Shown: positions 1 through 10,723 of the stretch, in pieces
Layout: each line of letters begins with the position of its first letter
Numbering within the stretch: the first letter of the stretch is position 1
NCBI GenBank assembly: GCA_000969725.1
Contig: JXSR01S010513.1
Reading direction: 5' to 3' (one strand)
DNA from: Ophiothrix spiculata
Taxonomy: Eukaryota; Echinodermata; Ophiuroidea; Amphilepidida; Ophiotrichidae
Length of the DNA stretch: 31,045 nucleotides
The notes under the pieces: model-generated
The model's input: the letters and a program-made list of their open reading frames with translations, nothing else
Told to the model about the DNA's origin: nothing
Databases searched by the model: none
Program-made: the position numbers and the translations under genes

Positions 1-720
1 AATTTCTTATTTTGTTACCACAATATGTTTCATTTTCAAATGGCGGTGGAATACTGGAGGAATCTTCACTGCCATTCTCGGGCAAATGCCAGGGAAGGTG
101 GTTATCTATTGGGCTTTTTAATCCCTTTTACGGTATTTAACCGGTTAATGACTTCAATAGAAAAACGCTGATAGAGTGTTTGTTAATAATAAGGCCTAAA
201 ATGGGTATGGTTTATTTTTAACTAGTTACATAATAAATCCCCAAAATGCAACTAAATTATCATCACAAAATATCCAAGAATCCCCAAATTCTTTGACCTG
301 ACAGAAGACCACCTAAATTTATATTTTTACATATATATAATATTTCATAAAACAATGTTCTTATTCAATTTAAAAAATGAGTCATCCAAAACAAAACATG
401 CACAACATAAGATAACCAAATTGCCTATTAATTACAAATTTCAAAGTTCAAAATTTATCATGAAAATTGAATAATTATTAACATTTTATAAATATCCACA
501 CTCATTTCTGGAATGTAAATCTATATATCACTGCCATATGATAAACATTAAAGTACACAATTAATGACTGTTGTAAAATACTTGAAACAAAACATGTTAA
601 TTATCTGGGTTTCCAACAACAACACAGCCCTGAGACAGCTTTGTTCAATAAAATCTAAAGCTTAATCCTAACCTCCTACCTACCATTTTTCATTCTCAGC
701 CTATCTCCTCGGAAATAAGG
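1..720. other. AT-rich non-coding stretch, nothing recognised
   Basis: I read both strands and saw no credible ORF, splice-flanked exon, RNA gene or clear inverted repeat. The base composition and scattered poly-A/T runs match the intronic or intergenic background of the rest of the window. Confidence 0.6.
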
Positions 721-738
721 GTGTCAAAAACTGGTGGT

Positions 739-812
739 TTCCATCCGGGCTCGAACCAGGGACCTCTCGCATCCCAATCCCGTTTCCACCTATACCAAGC
801 CACCCGAGGGGC
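739..812 (-). repeat. tRNA-like sequence (tRNA-derived SINE head or tRNA pseudogene)
   Basis: On the minus strand there is an A-box-like TGGCTTGGTATAGG (789-802) followed by a perfect B-box-type GGTTCGAGCCC (747-757), at the spacing of an internal RNA polymerase III promoter. I could not close a full cloverleaf with paired acceptor arms, so a functional tRNA is unlikely. Such A/B-box relics are usual for SINE heads. No obvious body or poly-A tail was seen on the downstream side. Confidence 0.5.
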
Positions 813-916
813 GCTGGGAGCTTTAGGGTTATCTCAACTCCCAATCACAATTAGATTTTTGAAAAAAAAAATTGAGAAAAATTTTGAGAAAAATGAGAAG
901 TATGCCATTTTTCTAA

Positions 917-1544
917 TTAGGCCAAAAAAAATTGTTTGTTTGCCCTCCAGTGGAAAAATTACAATTTTGGGCCGGTCGGTCAGTTTATCATTTTTTTTTT
1001 TACTCTTCACATATATTCTAACAAATGATTTCATTCCATGGATTTTATCGTACATACCAAGCAATGCAGGGCTTAACCCTAACCCTGAATTGAGAGGTGC
1101 TCCGTTTTCTAGCCTAAGTCCAACTACGTCATAGGAGAAAAAAGCATGTTTTCACCGGGATTCGAACCCATGACCTCTGACCTCCGAAGCGAGGCACACC
1201 ACTAGCAGGCCACCACGGGGCTGCTGCCCGGGCAGCGATTTCGTCCCCATATGCAACCTCCGTCTATGACGTATTTGGACTTAGGCGCATTTTGGTGATT
1301 TTTGACAGTGAGCGAAAGTGAGTTAAATCAGGGTTAGGGTTAATCAAAAATTGTGGGTCATTATTTAGAGGAAATATGCATTTTATACTACTAAATGTGA
1401 CTTTATACTGCTAAATTTTACGTTTTCCATTGAAAATATTGAGTTTTCATGTTTGAAGAAAAAAAAACACTAAAATACGCGACCCAAATTTTTGGCATTT
1501 TAGGGTCGGTCACGGAGGGCAAACAAACATATTTTTAGGCCTTA
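917..1544. mobile_element. Palindromic MITE with TTA target duplication and tRNA-like core
   Basis: The ends match as inverted repeats: the left GGCCAAAAAAAATTG then GTTTGTTTGCCCTCC is mirrored near 1515-1541. Further inward pairs are the TTAACCCTAACCCTGA type at about 1071-1088 against 1328-1343, and the GCCTAAGTCC...CGTCATAG block (1112-1134) against 1263-1286. The element is bounded by TTA on both sides (917-919 and 1542-1544), as PIF/Harbinger elements make 3-bp TWA-type duplications; that family call is inference. There is no transposase ORF, so it would be non-autonomous. Its centre carries a tRNA-like sequence. Confidence 0.55.
1151..1227 (-). repeat. tRNA-like sequence with intact A and B boxes inside a palindromic element
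   Basis: The minus strand reads from GCCCCGTGGTGGCC to a GGTTCGAATCC B box. An A box (TGGCCTGCTAGTGG) and a loop reading CTTCGGA, which would place an Arg-type TCG anticodon, are visible. The anticodon stem pairs poorly and the 3' acceptor strand does not complement GCCCCGT, so this is a tRNA-derived sequence, not a working tRNA. It sits within the 1112-1286 inverted repeat. Confidence 0.6.
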
Positions 1545-2932
1545 TGCTTGGGTCTGACCATAATTACAATAACTTAGCTAATCTTTAAAATAATAAATTA
1601 TCAGAATTAAGTGACATTTTCAGCATGTTCATTTTTTATAGAACTTAGGATTAAATGCATTGTACCTTTAATATTCTAGTCATTTGAATTTTAACATAAA
1701 TTCCAAGTACCGATTTAAAATGCAAAGAAATCTACATAATATGCCAGAAGTAATCTTATCAGATTTTTGTCTTCAAAGTAATTCTTATCTTGGCAAAATG
1801 CATTATTGTAACAGACATTTTAGAGGTGCATTGGACAAAATTTTGAAATTTTATTTGTGGATGATTTACACTTCATATGTTAGAAAATAACAGCCAGTTA
1901 CCAGATATCAGAAAACTGTTGATCAAGACCTTCAGAAAAGAAAAATTTGAATTTTATTTTGTTTGTTGATCTTGGGTATGACATATTTATCAAGAAAGAG
2001 CCAAAGATTTGTTTGTAAAACATTTCTTTCACATCACAGATTGCAAATAAATCAAAAGAAATTTGGAGTTTGCATTAGATCTCCCAAAAAGACCAATTTT
2101 AAAATTCAACTATAGGGGCAGTATTTATCGTTGTCGACAACGATAATTAAAAATAAAAGAAAATTTAAATATTTTGATACATACGGTTTGAATTTGACAA
2201 TGAAACTTTGCATGCTTTAATTATTACCGCTAATACGTTAAATGATGCAAAAATCTTAAAAAGTTTGGGGATGATGCTGAACTTGAACACAATACCAGTG
2301 AATATTAGTTACAGATATACTATATTTTTTCATGTTTCTACTCGTAATTTCAAAGGTATGCAAATAAAGGAGAATTTTTACTTTCTCTCAATGAATTTCT
2401 AGGGAATAAAAGGATAAAAGGATACATGGAATCTTCCTTTAAGTCAAGTCAAAGTACTTTGCAAGTGCAAATGCAGATTTCAATTTGCAAATTCAATTTT
2501 GAAACTCGCAAAAATATCAACATAGAAATAACTCGCACTTCTTAGGTTACTATATATGTAAACTTCAATCTACAATTTCAAGAATTTAGCTCGCACTTGT
2601 ATTTTATCAATACCTGCATATTATCAATACCCCTTTATTCTTACCTAGAAATGAAACAAGAACACTACAGTAATTTTCATTTCAGTTTTATGTACTCTAA
2701 TTTGCAAAAGAAATCTTGTAAATGAGAACAGAAAGAGCTTTTAGCATAACATTGTGAACTTTTGACATTCTATTGCATCGTGAAATTACCCATATTTCCC
2801 GATGATGTGAAAATTGGTTAACATTTGACATTAAATTGTCTTGCAAGGTAAAACCTGATAGCTCCCTTGACTGTGATTTGTAACAGTGTAATTTGTAATG
2901 TAAGTTAAGATGAGGTGGGGAAGATGTGCATC
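1545..2932. other. Non-coding stretch with one 22-bp perfect palindrome
   Basis: No gene is recognised. The only structure I can support is a perfect 22-bp palindrome at 2125-2146 (arm TTATCGTTGTC). Short ORFs here have no recognisable motifs and are composed of AT-rich codons. Confidence 0.5.
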
Positions 2933-2981
2933 AGAATCGCATCACAAAATAGATGAGAGTATCTATTTTTGATGCGATTCT
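2933..2981. repeat. Short near-perfect hairpin
   Basis: AGAATCGCATCA(C)AAAATAGAT is followed by a 6-nt loop GAGAGT and then its complement, with one bulged C. The arms are 21-22 nt. It could be a relic of a MITE or a chance fold; it is shorter than a usual miRNA precursor. Confidence 0.6.
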
Positions 2982-3234
2982 AGGGGCGGGGGGTACTTTA
3001 ATATTTTTAGTGTGTCTTTTTCGTGTGTGCTGCAAAGGTTTGATTCAAAGCAGTCTGAAAAATAAGGTCTCAGGAACTTTTTTTTTAAATTAAGGTCAAA
3101 TGATTAATTTTTTTCCATAAAATATGACCAAAAGAGTTACATTTTGAGAAAAAAAAGGAACTTGAGAGAAGTGATTTATTATAATCATGTCTTATTTTGG
3201 AACAAATTTATAGGCTGTTCCAAATTTTCCAAAT

Positions 3235-3592
3235 ACATTGAATGCAGCTCCCCATGAAGGAGCATTTGCACAGGGGATCCACGGCTTTACGTGACTGTCT
3301 GACCACGGAGCAAGTAGAGTAAAGTTTCTTGCCCGAGGAAACTAAGGAGACCCGGTGTAGCAGGAATGTAAGTCCCCTCGTTCTTATTGTCCTGGTTGTA
3401 CAGTAAAGTATATAGGCTTACAACTCTCACGCAACATTAGTTTCACGCTTAACTCCGTTATGGTCTATGGAAGGCGGACTACCTTTTCAGGGGGACTAAG
3501 ATTCCTTTCACACCGGTCCAAACATCGAACCTAAAACCGCTGTATCAAGAGACCCGTGCTCTTAACCGCTTAGCAAGCATTATCAAACAGTG
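3235..3592 (-). repeat. tRNA-derived SINE (minus strand)
   Basis: The minus strand starts near 3590 with an A-box-like GCTAAGCGGTTAAG followed by a B-box-like AGGTTCGATGTT, a tRNA-type head. The body then runs leftwards and contains a CCTCGGGCAAGAAACTTTAC block, resembling the CCTTGGGCAAGGCACTTTA-type segment seen in several invertebrate SINEs. A related CCTTGGACAAGGAACT block is in the SINE at 24644. The TTAA element at 3595 begins immediately beside its 5' end. The 3' boundary near 3235 is approximate. Confidence 0.55.
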
Positions 3593-3594
3593 AT

Positions 3595-4398
3595 TTAAAG
3601 GGACTGGCCTAGATTCCTCCCACTAATTTTTTACCTACATATTTTTTTACATGAATCGGTAGAAAGAACATGTTTATAGTAATATAACTTCCAAGTAGTT
3701 TTCCATGATTTTGAGGAATATTGGAGAAAATTGCAATTCTTTACCTGCTTTAATTTTTTCACCGGCGAAAAAAAAAAGATGTGAAGACAGTGTTTCTAGT
3801 TTCAAAATTTAAAAAGATTTTGTTTCTACACATATGATGGGTAAACAAGTTATTTTTTGAAGAAGTTGTTTCTCTTTTAATATGTATTAAATTATCTCTA
3901 AGAGCTTCGTTTGATTTTTTATCTGGTAAATCCAGATCTGAGGTACAACTAAAAGTAGGATTCAGAAAACACAAGATAGTCACACCACCATCAAAGAATG
4001 ATATATTCAGGCATGAAAAGTGGGTTTGGAAAAAAAAGCTGAAAGGGTTTATAATTGATAACTTTGGGAAAGGAAGGTGGGCGTAGCCAACCCGGCAATG
4101 GGTGGGGTCCAGGGCCCCGCCTTTTGCGGCATATAAAAATGCGGATTTTAGAGTAAACAAATAGAAACAGGGCAAATTAAAAAAACAATTTTTTTTTTTT
4201 TTCAAATCAAAAAACGCGGAACTCCGCGAAAACGCGGAGAATTTTCATGCCTGTATATTGCAAATTAGTTATCTCTCAATTTGAGCCATTTCTGTGTACA
4301 TTTTTGTACTTTTTTGGATATTACTACACTTTTAAGCTTTATTTAGAGCATTTCCATAAGTTTTTAATTCTAAGTGGAATCTAGGCTAGTCCCTTTAA
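3595..4398. mobile_element. TTAA-type non-autonomous DNA transposon, interrupted by a nested MITE
   Basis: The left end TTAAAGGGACTGGCCTAG (continuing GATTCC) is the inverted repeat of the right end, where the complement reads TTAAAGGGACTAGCCTAG then GATTCC: about 23 bp with one mismatch. TTAA at both edges is the duplicated target. TTAA duplication is known for piggyBac and Kolobok elements; the AAAGGG start is closer to Kolobok-like MITEs, but this is inference. There is no transposase. A second MITE occupies 4008-4253. Confidence 0.65.
4008..4253. mobile_element. Nested CAG...CTG MITE with 6-bp target duplication
   Basis: The ends CAGGCATGAAAA and TTTTCATGCCTG are perfect inverted repeats, flanked on both sides by TATATT (4002-4007 and 4254-4259). 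It lies wholly within the TTAA element at 3595-4398, so it inserted later. The interior has a GC-rich patch (about 4080-4130) and small CGCGGA/TCCGCG repeats near the right end. CAG/CTG ends are typical of hAT-like elements; a 6-bp duplication would place it in an atypical subgroup (inference). Confidence 0.65.
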
Positions 4399-6089
4399 TG
4401 ATATAGTAAATTATTTCATCACGTTTTTGCAGTTTCCTTTAAAAATGAAACTAACTGTATACCATGTAGGGACATGAACTAACTCCCCCCTTCCCAAGGT
4501 AGATAGAATTGATGTGTCCCTAGTGATCAATTACAGGTTTGCATCTTATAATTACAGAAATCAAATCTAATTATATCAGTCAAACATATACAGTGATTTA
4601 CACACCTCTGCTAAAGGCTAAATAAACATCTCATTTTGAGTTGGATATCACATGTAAAATGATGATGCATTTAATGTTATGGTCCTTACATTCTAAAAAT
4701 ATATTTTTCTATAGAGATAGAAGAAAAATTGAAGAAAGTAATGGAAGAAAAATGTCATTGTTTAAATGATTATCATACCAAAGCTATAAGGAATTAATTC
4801 AGTTTTTAATACAATTTGAATATGTTTTTGGGTTTTTAAAATGATGCAAATTTTCTATCAAGCATTTTAAGCTAAGAGTTAGCAGAATACTGTAATGGTC
4901 AGCAAGCAGTAGTTTTTGGTCAGGAGGGGCAAACACATTTTCGTCCCAATGGCAAACACTTTTCGTCCCGATTTTTCCGACACATGTGATACGCCTTTAA
5001 AAACATTCACGCAGAATTCTAATCCATGTATTTCATAATTCAATTTTTTATAAATTGGCAAGCAAAAAACCAAAAAAGGGGTTTTCTCAGTAGTTTTGGG
5101 ACACATTTACCTTGAAAACCCTGTAGATCAGACATAAAACAGCCCCCGCAGGGAAACAAAATCATGATCAGCAGGTACGTAGGATTAATTGTGGGTCCAA
5201 GAAGGGCAAATTTAACAGGATTAATGTCCTTTTCTTCATTATATTTCTTCCATTAATTTTTCTTTTTGTCCCAATTGTTTTACTTCTTGTGCCAATTTTA
5301 CACCCAAAAAAATTGTCAGAGGCGGCAGTCTGCCCCACCTTGCCTCTAACTGGCTATGCCACTGATTGGAATGTCTTGTGTTTCTTAAAATTTGGTAGCT
5401 TGTAAGAACACATGAGTACATGATTTTTGTAAGATACTTAAACTGTAAAAGACTTTCATTTTGTTTTTCAGGTCCCATCAGACCAATACTTTCATTGTCA
5501 TTTAAAACACAAATGATAAATTTTAAAATAAAAACTTCTACTACACTAACTGGTATAAATTTACATATATAAAATAAAGAGAAAATTCCAATAGATGATA
5601 AAAACACATCAATCTCACTCTCAGAAGCAAAGGTTGAGATTCAAGTCTACATTTACAATGTAAAAAATTACAATTCTTGAAACTGTTTGGATTAAATCTC
5701 ATCCCCAGTTTAATCTAATTCCTATGCATTGTTACTGTGAGTTCATAGACTATGCCTGGTGTATGAGGCTATTATTAGCTCATGATGAAAGTAGGGTATG
5801 AGTCAGTGCATGATATGTGATGAGGAATACTGATGATGCAGACATCTCCTTCACTGATGGGTTTTATGTCTCATTCATTTGGTCATTGCTTTTAAGGGTT
5901 CTAAAAATTGGACTGAAATACTAGTAAATTAAAAACTAGTAAATTGAAATTTTAAAAAATATTGGTAACCCCTTATTCTTGGTTGAGTTGAGTGAAAATG
6001 GATCATTGAGCACAATTCTGCAATAACAATGTGTCATTTACTGATATCAATATGCTTTAAAAACATTTTTTATTCTTTAAATTAAAAAA
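4399..6089. other. Non-coding stretch with minor repeats and an hAT-like end
   Basis: No gene is recognised. A 23-bp near-tandem duplication (GGCAAACACATTTTCGTCCC type) lies at 4928-4973. At about 5300-5366 the minus strand shows CAGTGGCATAGCCAG followed by a C/G-rich segment, like one terminal end of an hAT MITE, but I found no partner end. ORFs here are open by chance and match nothing I know. Confidence 0.45.
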
Positions 6090-6340
6090 ATGACTTATAT
6101 CCAAGTGGCAGATTACTAGTTAAAGCATTGGGCTGGTAATCAGGAGTCTGTGTGTTCATGTCTCAGCCAATCCGGGGTTTTCCAACATTTCAAAAGTCTT
6201 TGAGCAAAGTTTTTGATCCCCCCACCCTAGGTGACAGAAATACATGTCTATCGTATCAGAACCATGAAGGTAAATCGGACTTGTCTATGTAGGGAGGAGT
6301 ACAGAGTAAGGTTGATTCTGGCCCATCCCCTGCAATAACA
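6090..6340 (+). repeat. Degenerate tRNA-derived SINE (plus strand)
   Basis: A tRNA-like head is visible: a TGGCAGATTACTAGTTAAAG region resembling an A box, GGGCTGGTAATCAGGAG resembling an anticodon arm, and GTGTTCATGTCTC (about 6151-6163) as a decayed B box. The following 170 bp are SINE-body-like but have no match I can name. Confidence 0.4.
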
Positions 6341-6657
6341 TCCCTAGGATTTTTTGAGTGGTGGGGCACAACCACCAGTTTCCCCTGAATGACATACGCC
6401 TAAAAAGAAAATAGTACACCCACATTTTTTGGATTTTTGCAAGCTTTTGAAAAGTGACAAGCAAAAAAAAAAGGTCTCACAAGCCCACGACAAGTTTTTC
6501 AATGATTTTCAAAACATTTAAAACTATTTTACTTCTATTTTTCTTCTCTTTCCTTTTGATTTTTTCTCTCTTCCTCTTTCTTTTCTATCTTTTTTATTGT
6601 CAAGATCCCAGAATGGGCCTTTTCCCCCAGACTGACTCACCAAACTGGAGGGGGCAC
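6341..6657. other. Low-complexity stretch with a polypyrimidine tract
   Basis: From about 6521 to 6600 the plus strand is almost entirely T and C. It encodes an artefactual hydrophobic ORF and no recognisable gene. Confidence 0.5.
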
Positions 6658-8090
6658 ACCACTACTACTACCTGACATTTATACCGAGCCAAAACCAAAA
6701 ACAAAGGCGCCTGATAAAACCCAAACAATGAATGAAAATATAGTTCACTACCAAACAGTTCAAAAATGTAATACAAAAACAGTTACTGATTATAAGCAAG
6801 ATTGAAGAAATAATGCTTGAGAAGTTTCTTGAAATTGTCTATTGAGGAAGCTGTCTTAATGTGCTCTGGTAATGAGTTCCCCAATTTTGGTCCATGACAC
6901 GAAAAAGATCTATCAGCAAATGTGACTCGCTTTGCCTTGTGCTCAGTGAGTTTGAACGAAGCCGTTGAGCTTGAGCGTAGACGACGATGAGATATTGACA
7001 CTTGAAGAAGTTCCACAAGATAACTAGGCGCTGTATGATTGAGGCATTTGTAAACAAGAACAATGATTTTAAAGTCAATACGCTGCTTGATTGGTAGCCA
7101 GTGCAACTCTGCGAGGTCATAAGAGATGGGATCATATTTCCGCTTTCTGGTAACAATGCGAGCTGCAGTGCGTTGGATATTAACCAGTCTTTTGAGAAGA
7201 GATTCACTGATACCGGACAATAAACCATTGCAATAATCAATCCTTGATGTTACAAGTGCATGAATAGCCATTTTAGTGGATTCAGTTGTCAACATCTTAC
7301 GAGCGCGACCTATGTTGATCAGATGGTAATTAGCTGACCTAACAACATTGTTTACTTGAGCACACATACTCATGTTGCAGTCAAACATCACACCAAGATT
7401 CCTCACAGCGTTTGTCTGCACTTGAACATTTGTACCAGCAATGTTCACCGATGAAAGATGGAATTTAGACAACTGGGCACGAAAACCACACACAATTACC
7501 TCAGTTTTTTCTGCATTCAATTTAAGAAAGTTTTGCGACATCCAGTTTTGTATCTTGTTAACACATTTTTCAATGTTGGATACAGCAAGACTCACACCAT
7601 TAGATGAAGTTGGACATATAGACACATAAATCTGTGCATCATCGGCGTAAATATGCAGAGCAAAACCAAAATTCCGGATAATGTGTCCAAGTGGAAGAGT
7701 GTAGATTGAAAATAACAAAGGCCCTAATACGGACCCTGGGGCACTCCATAGCGCAGAAACTGAGTTGTTGAAAATTGTCCATCAATGTGTACACACGTTG
7801 TGATCTACCAGCCAAGTAAGAAGTAAACCACTTCAGCGGAATGTCAGAAAGACCAACAACATCTCGAAGTCTTGAGAGTAGCACACTGTGATCAATAGTA
7901 TCAAATGCACTACTTAGGTCCAACAGTACGAGAATGGTAACGCCTTGTTCCTCCATCGCCCACAGAATATCATTGTGGACTCTGATTAATGCAGTTTCAG
8001 TACTGTGATACTTCTTCAGCGCAGTGGTGATATACCCTGATTCCCTAAGGAAATGGAGATGGGTACCACCATCTTTGAAAGACATTTGGT
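6658..8090 (-). pseudogene. L2/CR1-clade non-LTR retrotransposon reverse transcriptase, truncated and frameshifted
   Basis: This is the remnant of a LINE ORF2 reverse transcriptase, which copies element RNA at a nicked target. The minus-strand reading order is KYHSTETALIRVHNDIL, the palm motif LVLLDLSSAFDTIDH with its catalytic Asp, a GVPQG-like segment, SVLGPLL-like sequence, the catalytic [26 protein letters not shown], the thumb motif [30 protein letters not shown] and LGNSLPEHI near the C-terminal stop at 6783. These are hallmarks of the L2/CR1 group. The frame breaks at least twice in about 7725-7765, around the GVPQGS block. The endonuclease and the start of the RT are missing, so it is a 5'-truncated copy. 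Downstream lies a short 3' UTR ending in a GTA-type tail (about 6658-6672). It cannot be functional. Confidence 0.9.
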
Positions 8091-8094
8091 TTCA

Positions 8095-8813
8095 ACTTTA
8101 CATTTACCTTATACCTGATACACATAATTCAACACTAAATATGTGAAATAAGCAGGTACCGGTCATCAAAAATGTAAGGGCTCTAATTTTTTTTTACCAA
8201 TGGCTACAAAAAAAACACGATAAAAGGGTAGTTTTTGATGTACATTGTACTAGTAAATATTTCATCTAGCCCTGTATCATTGCAGACTTATTTGACAGTT
8301 GATTCGACCATTTAAACTTTCCATACTTGAAATCAAATTCATATTTTGACGTATAAAAGTCAAAAAATTCTTTTTAGTATAATTCAATGAGGAAATAACA
8401 TACTTTTGTTCACCACATCTGATATGAAATCAACCAAGAATAGCAACATCTGTGTAGTATGGAAATGAAACCAAATTAAATATTTCCTCTGCTTTTACAC
8501 ATTTTATCTATGAATCACAGGTCAAAATCACTCAAAACAATAACTATATTGTTATGTAACGTTCAAAGTAGGGGTGACCCTGACGTTTTTGATTGGATTT
8601 TACATATATCAGTCCTTGCGCTAGACTGCGCTATTTAACTACGCAATAGATTGGCAAATCAAAATACTGAAGTCTTATAGCAAAGTTTGTAGTTTACCTA
8701 TGTTATGGTCTTGAAATCAAACTTAATTTCTAAGCCTATTTTCTGCATTTGTCATTCAAAATTCTCTAAAAAATCATATTTTGTGTGAAAAGATAGAGCT
8801 TGAAGGTAAATGA
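8095..8813. other. Non-coding stretch between two LINE fragments
   Basis: AT-rich sequence without a recognisable gene, repeat or RNA. It separates two L2/CR1-like fragments of opposite orientation. Confidence 0.5.
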
Positions 8814-9324
8814 AGGCACTGGCTTCCAGTTAGGGACCGAATTGTTTTCAAACTCATGCTCATTACATACAAGATTCAACACGGACTTGCACCTTCATAT
8901 CTCTCTGAACTGATCACAGAATACAATCCCATAACCACTCTTCGCTCAAGTTCCCAGAACCTTCTACAGGCACCATCATGTCGCGAGGTGTCAACAGCTT
9001 TCTATGGCAAACGTGCCTTCTCAGTTGCAGTCCCCACATTATGGAATATCTTCCTCTTGCCATACGTAATGCGGACTCTATTTCCAGCTTCAAGCGTCTT
9101 CTTAAAACGCACCTTTTCAACAACCCCTGTTTTTAATTTGCGTTGGACCATCGGTGCAGTGGGATATTTATTGACTTTTTGTGCAGTTTTATCAGAGTTC
9201 TTTTGTATATTATTTTTGTGTTTTCTTGTTCATTATTTTTTGTTTTGTACAGCGCCTAGAAGTTTTCGGGCATGGGGCGCTTTATAAAAGCTTGTTTATT
9301 ATTATTATTATTATCATTATTATA
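8814..9324 (+). pseudogene. 5'-truncated L2/CR1-like LINE 3' end with TTA-rich tail
   Basis: The sequence opens abruptly at HWLPVRDRIVFKLMLITYK (from 8817) and continues with HGLAPSYLSELI, LRSSSQNLL and a LWN motif, the C-terminal end of a LINE ORF2. At about 9045-9050 a single-base-scale indel shifts the frame; the family-like ending LPLAIRNADSISSFKRLLKT then runs in another frame to a TAA at 9134-9136. A 3' UTR with AGCGCCTAG...GGGGCGCTTTATAAAAG follows and ends in an (ATT)n tail, 9296-9324. This L2-type 3' end is typical. It is a different copy from the minus-strand fragment at 6658-8090. Only about 500 bp remain, so it was dead on arrival. Confidence 0.88.
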
Positions 9325-9669
9325 AATGGCAATAACAACATCAAATCATGGATGATTTTGCACTTTTAATGTGATAGACCCTCGTATGTTAAAAAGAAGT
9401 TCTATTTTTTAAGACACCATATTTACCATGATTTTCTTTAACACAACAAAAATAACTAACACAAAAAGGTTGAAAATATGATAAAAAATAGCCTTACTGA
9501 CACTTCCAACATGTTGAACAGAATGGCTCAAACATCACTGCACCTATTCTTACATTGATGACTTGTGTATTGAGTGACTCAGTGCTTACGACATTTCGAG
9601 TGATTCGCATTACTGCAAAAATAACATTATCTTCAATTCACAGGTATGATTAGCAACATCACCATCAAA
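9325..9669. other. Non-coding stretch, nothing recognised
   Basis: No ORF, RNA gene or repeat structure could be supported here. Confidence 0.5.
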
Positions 9670-9860
9670 AATTCTTTTTTTATTCCCATACTCTTGGCAA
9701 GGTTCATTATCCTGTATAAAACTATTCACAGAATTATGATTACATGCATTCTTGGGTATGATACTGCAATCTCATATCTATAAAGAGGCCTATTTGTATT
9801 TTGCTTATAACGAAAACAAATGTAGGTCAAAAGGTCGATGAACTTCTACATAAGGGATGA
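9670..9860 (+). repeat. Left arm of a 191-bp inverted duplication
   Basis: This 191-bp block reappears in reverse complement at 10533-10723. By eye I count three substitutions and no indels (about 98% identity). The arm has no recognisable coding content. Confidence 0.9.
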
Positions 9861-10096
9861 GACTTGTACAAATGAAACTGTGAGCATCCAACAGCATCAT
9901 TCTCATCCATTGGGATTTTGATCATCTTGGATTGACTTCAGCTGACATTACAAGTGATAACTACTCACAGCTTTCGGTTGTTTTTATGACATTATCATTG
10001 TGTTCAATGACGGTCATTCCGCTCTGAGTCATTTCAACCTTTAAAATATTAAAATGCTACATACTTCAGAAACTATGAAATTTATAATGAAATTGT

Positions 10097-10208
10097 TTTT
10101 ATTTTATTTTATTCTATTCTATTCTATTCTATTCTATTCTATTCTATTCTATTCTATTCTATTCTATTTCTATTCTATTCAATTCTATTTTATTTTATTT
10201 TATTTTAC
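10097..10208 (+). repeat. Pentanucleotide satellite (TTCTA)n with TTTTA flanks
   Basis: About fourteen copies of TTCTA, with one interrupted unit near 10166-10185, are bracketed by TTTTA units. It lies in the spacer of the inverted duplication. The ORF it opens (repeated FYSIL) is an artefact. Confidence 0.95.
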
Positions 10209-10532
10209 TTTATTTCAAATGTGCCTCATATTCTCAGAAATGGTTCTGTGTTATGAACATTCTCTTGAGAACCACAGTTATGAAAATATGGACACTTAAT
10301 AACAAGCTGTTTTTTTAATTAGAATTTTCTTTAATTACCAAAAACAAATTTGTGTTAAAAGTTTTAAAAAGGCACTATGACCATTAACTTGACATGAATT
10401 ACAAACCATCCCTATATGGTCTAGTTTATTGAGAGTGGTTTAAAATGAAATAAGTAACATTTTTAAATTTTCGTTTGATGAAATGCACAAAACTCTTTGT
10501 TATATAACCCGTCTCAAAGTTTGTTTTCAAAA

Positions 10533-10723
10533 TCATCCCTTATGTAGAAGTTCATCGACCTTTTGACCTACATTTGTTTTCGTTATAAGAAAAATACAAA
10601 TAGGCCTCTTTATAGATATGAGATTGCAGTATCATACCCAAGAATGCATGTAATCAAAATTCTGTGAATGGTTTTATACAGGATAATGAACCTTGCCAAG
10701 AGTATGGGAATAAAAAAAGAATT
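10533..10723 (-). repeat. Right arm of a 191-bp inverted duplication
   Basis: Reverse complement of 9670-9860 with three mismatches. The 672-bp spacer (9861-10532) holds the pentanucleotide satellite. No target duplication flanks the pair. Confidence 0.9.

Noticed and set aside
721..1134. 137-aa plus-strand ORF
   Set aside because: It crosses the antisense of a tRNA-like sequence and the arm of a palindromic MITE; no conserved motif.
739..1227. Functional tRNA genes
   Set aside because: A and B boxes are present, but acceptor and anticodon stems do not pair, so these are tRNA-derived relics.
1071..1343. Telomere-like CCCTAA/TTAGGG pair
   Set aside because: Only about two repeats on each side, placed symmetrically within the MITE arms; not an interstitial telomere array.
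4080..4135. GC-rich patch read as a possible exon
   Set aside because: It lies inside a nested MITE and has no coding signature.
6839..7240. 133-aa minus-strand ORF overlapping the reverse transcriptase
   Set aside because: Wrong-frame shadow; the RT motifs (YADD, HWLPI) lie in the other frame.
10054..10299. 81-aa ORF rich in FYSIL repeats
   Set aside because: It is only the translation of the TTCTA/TTTTA satellite.
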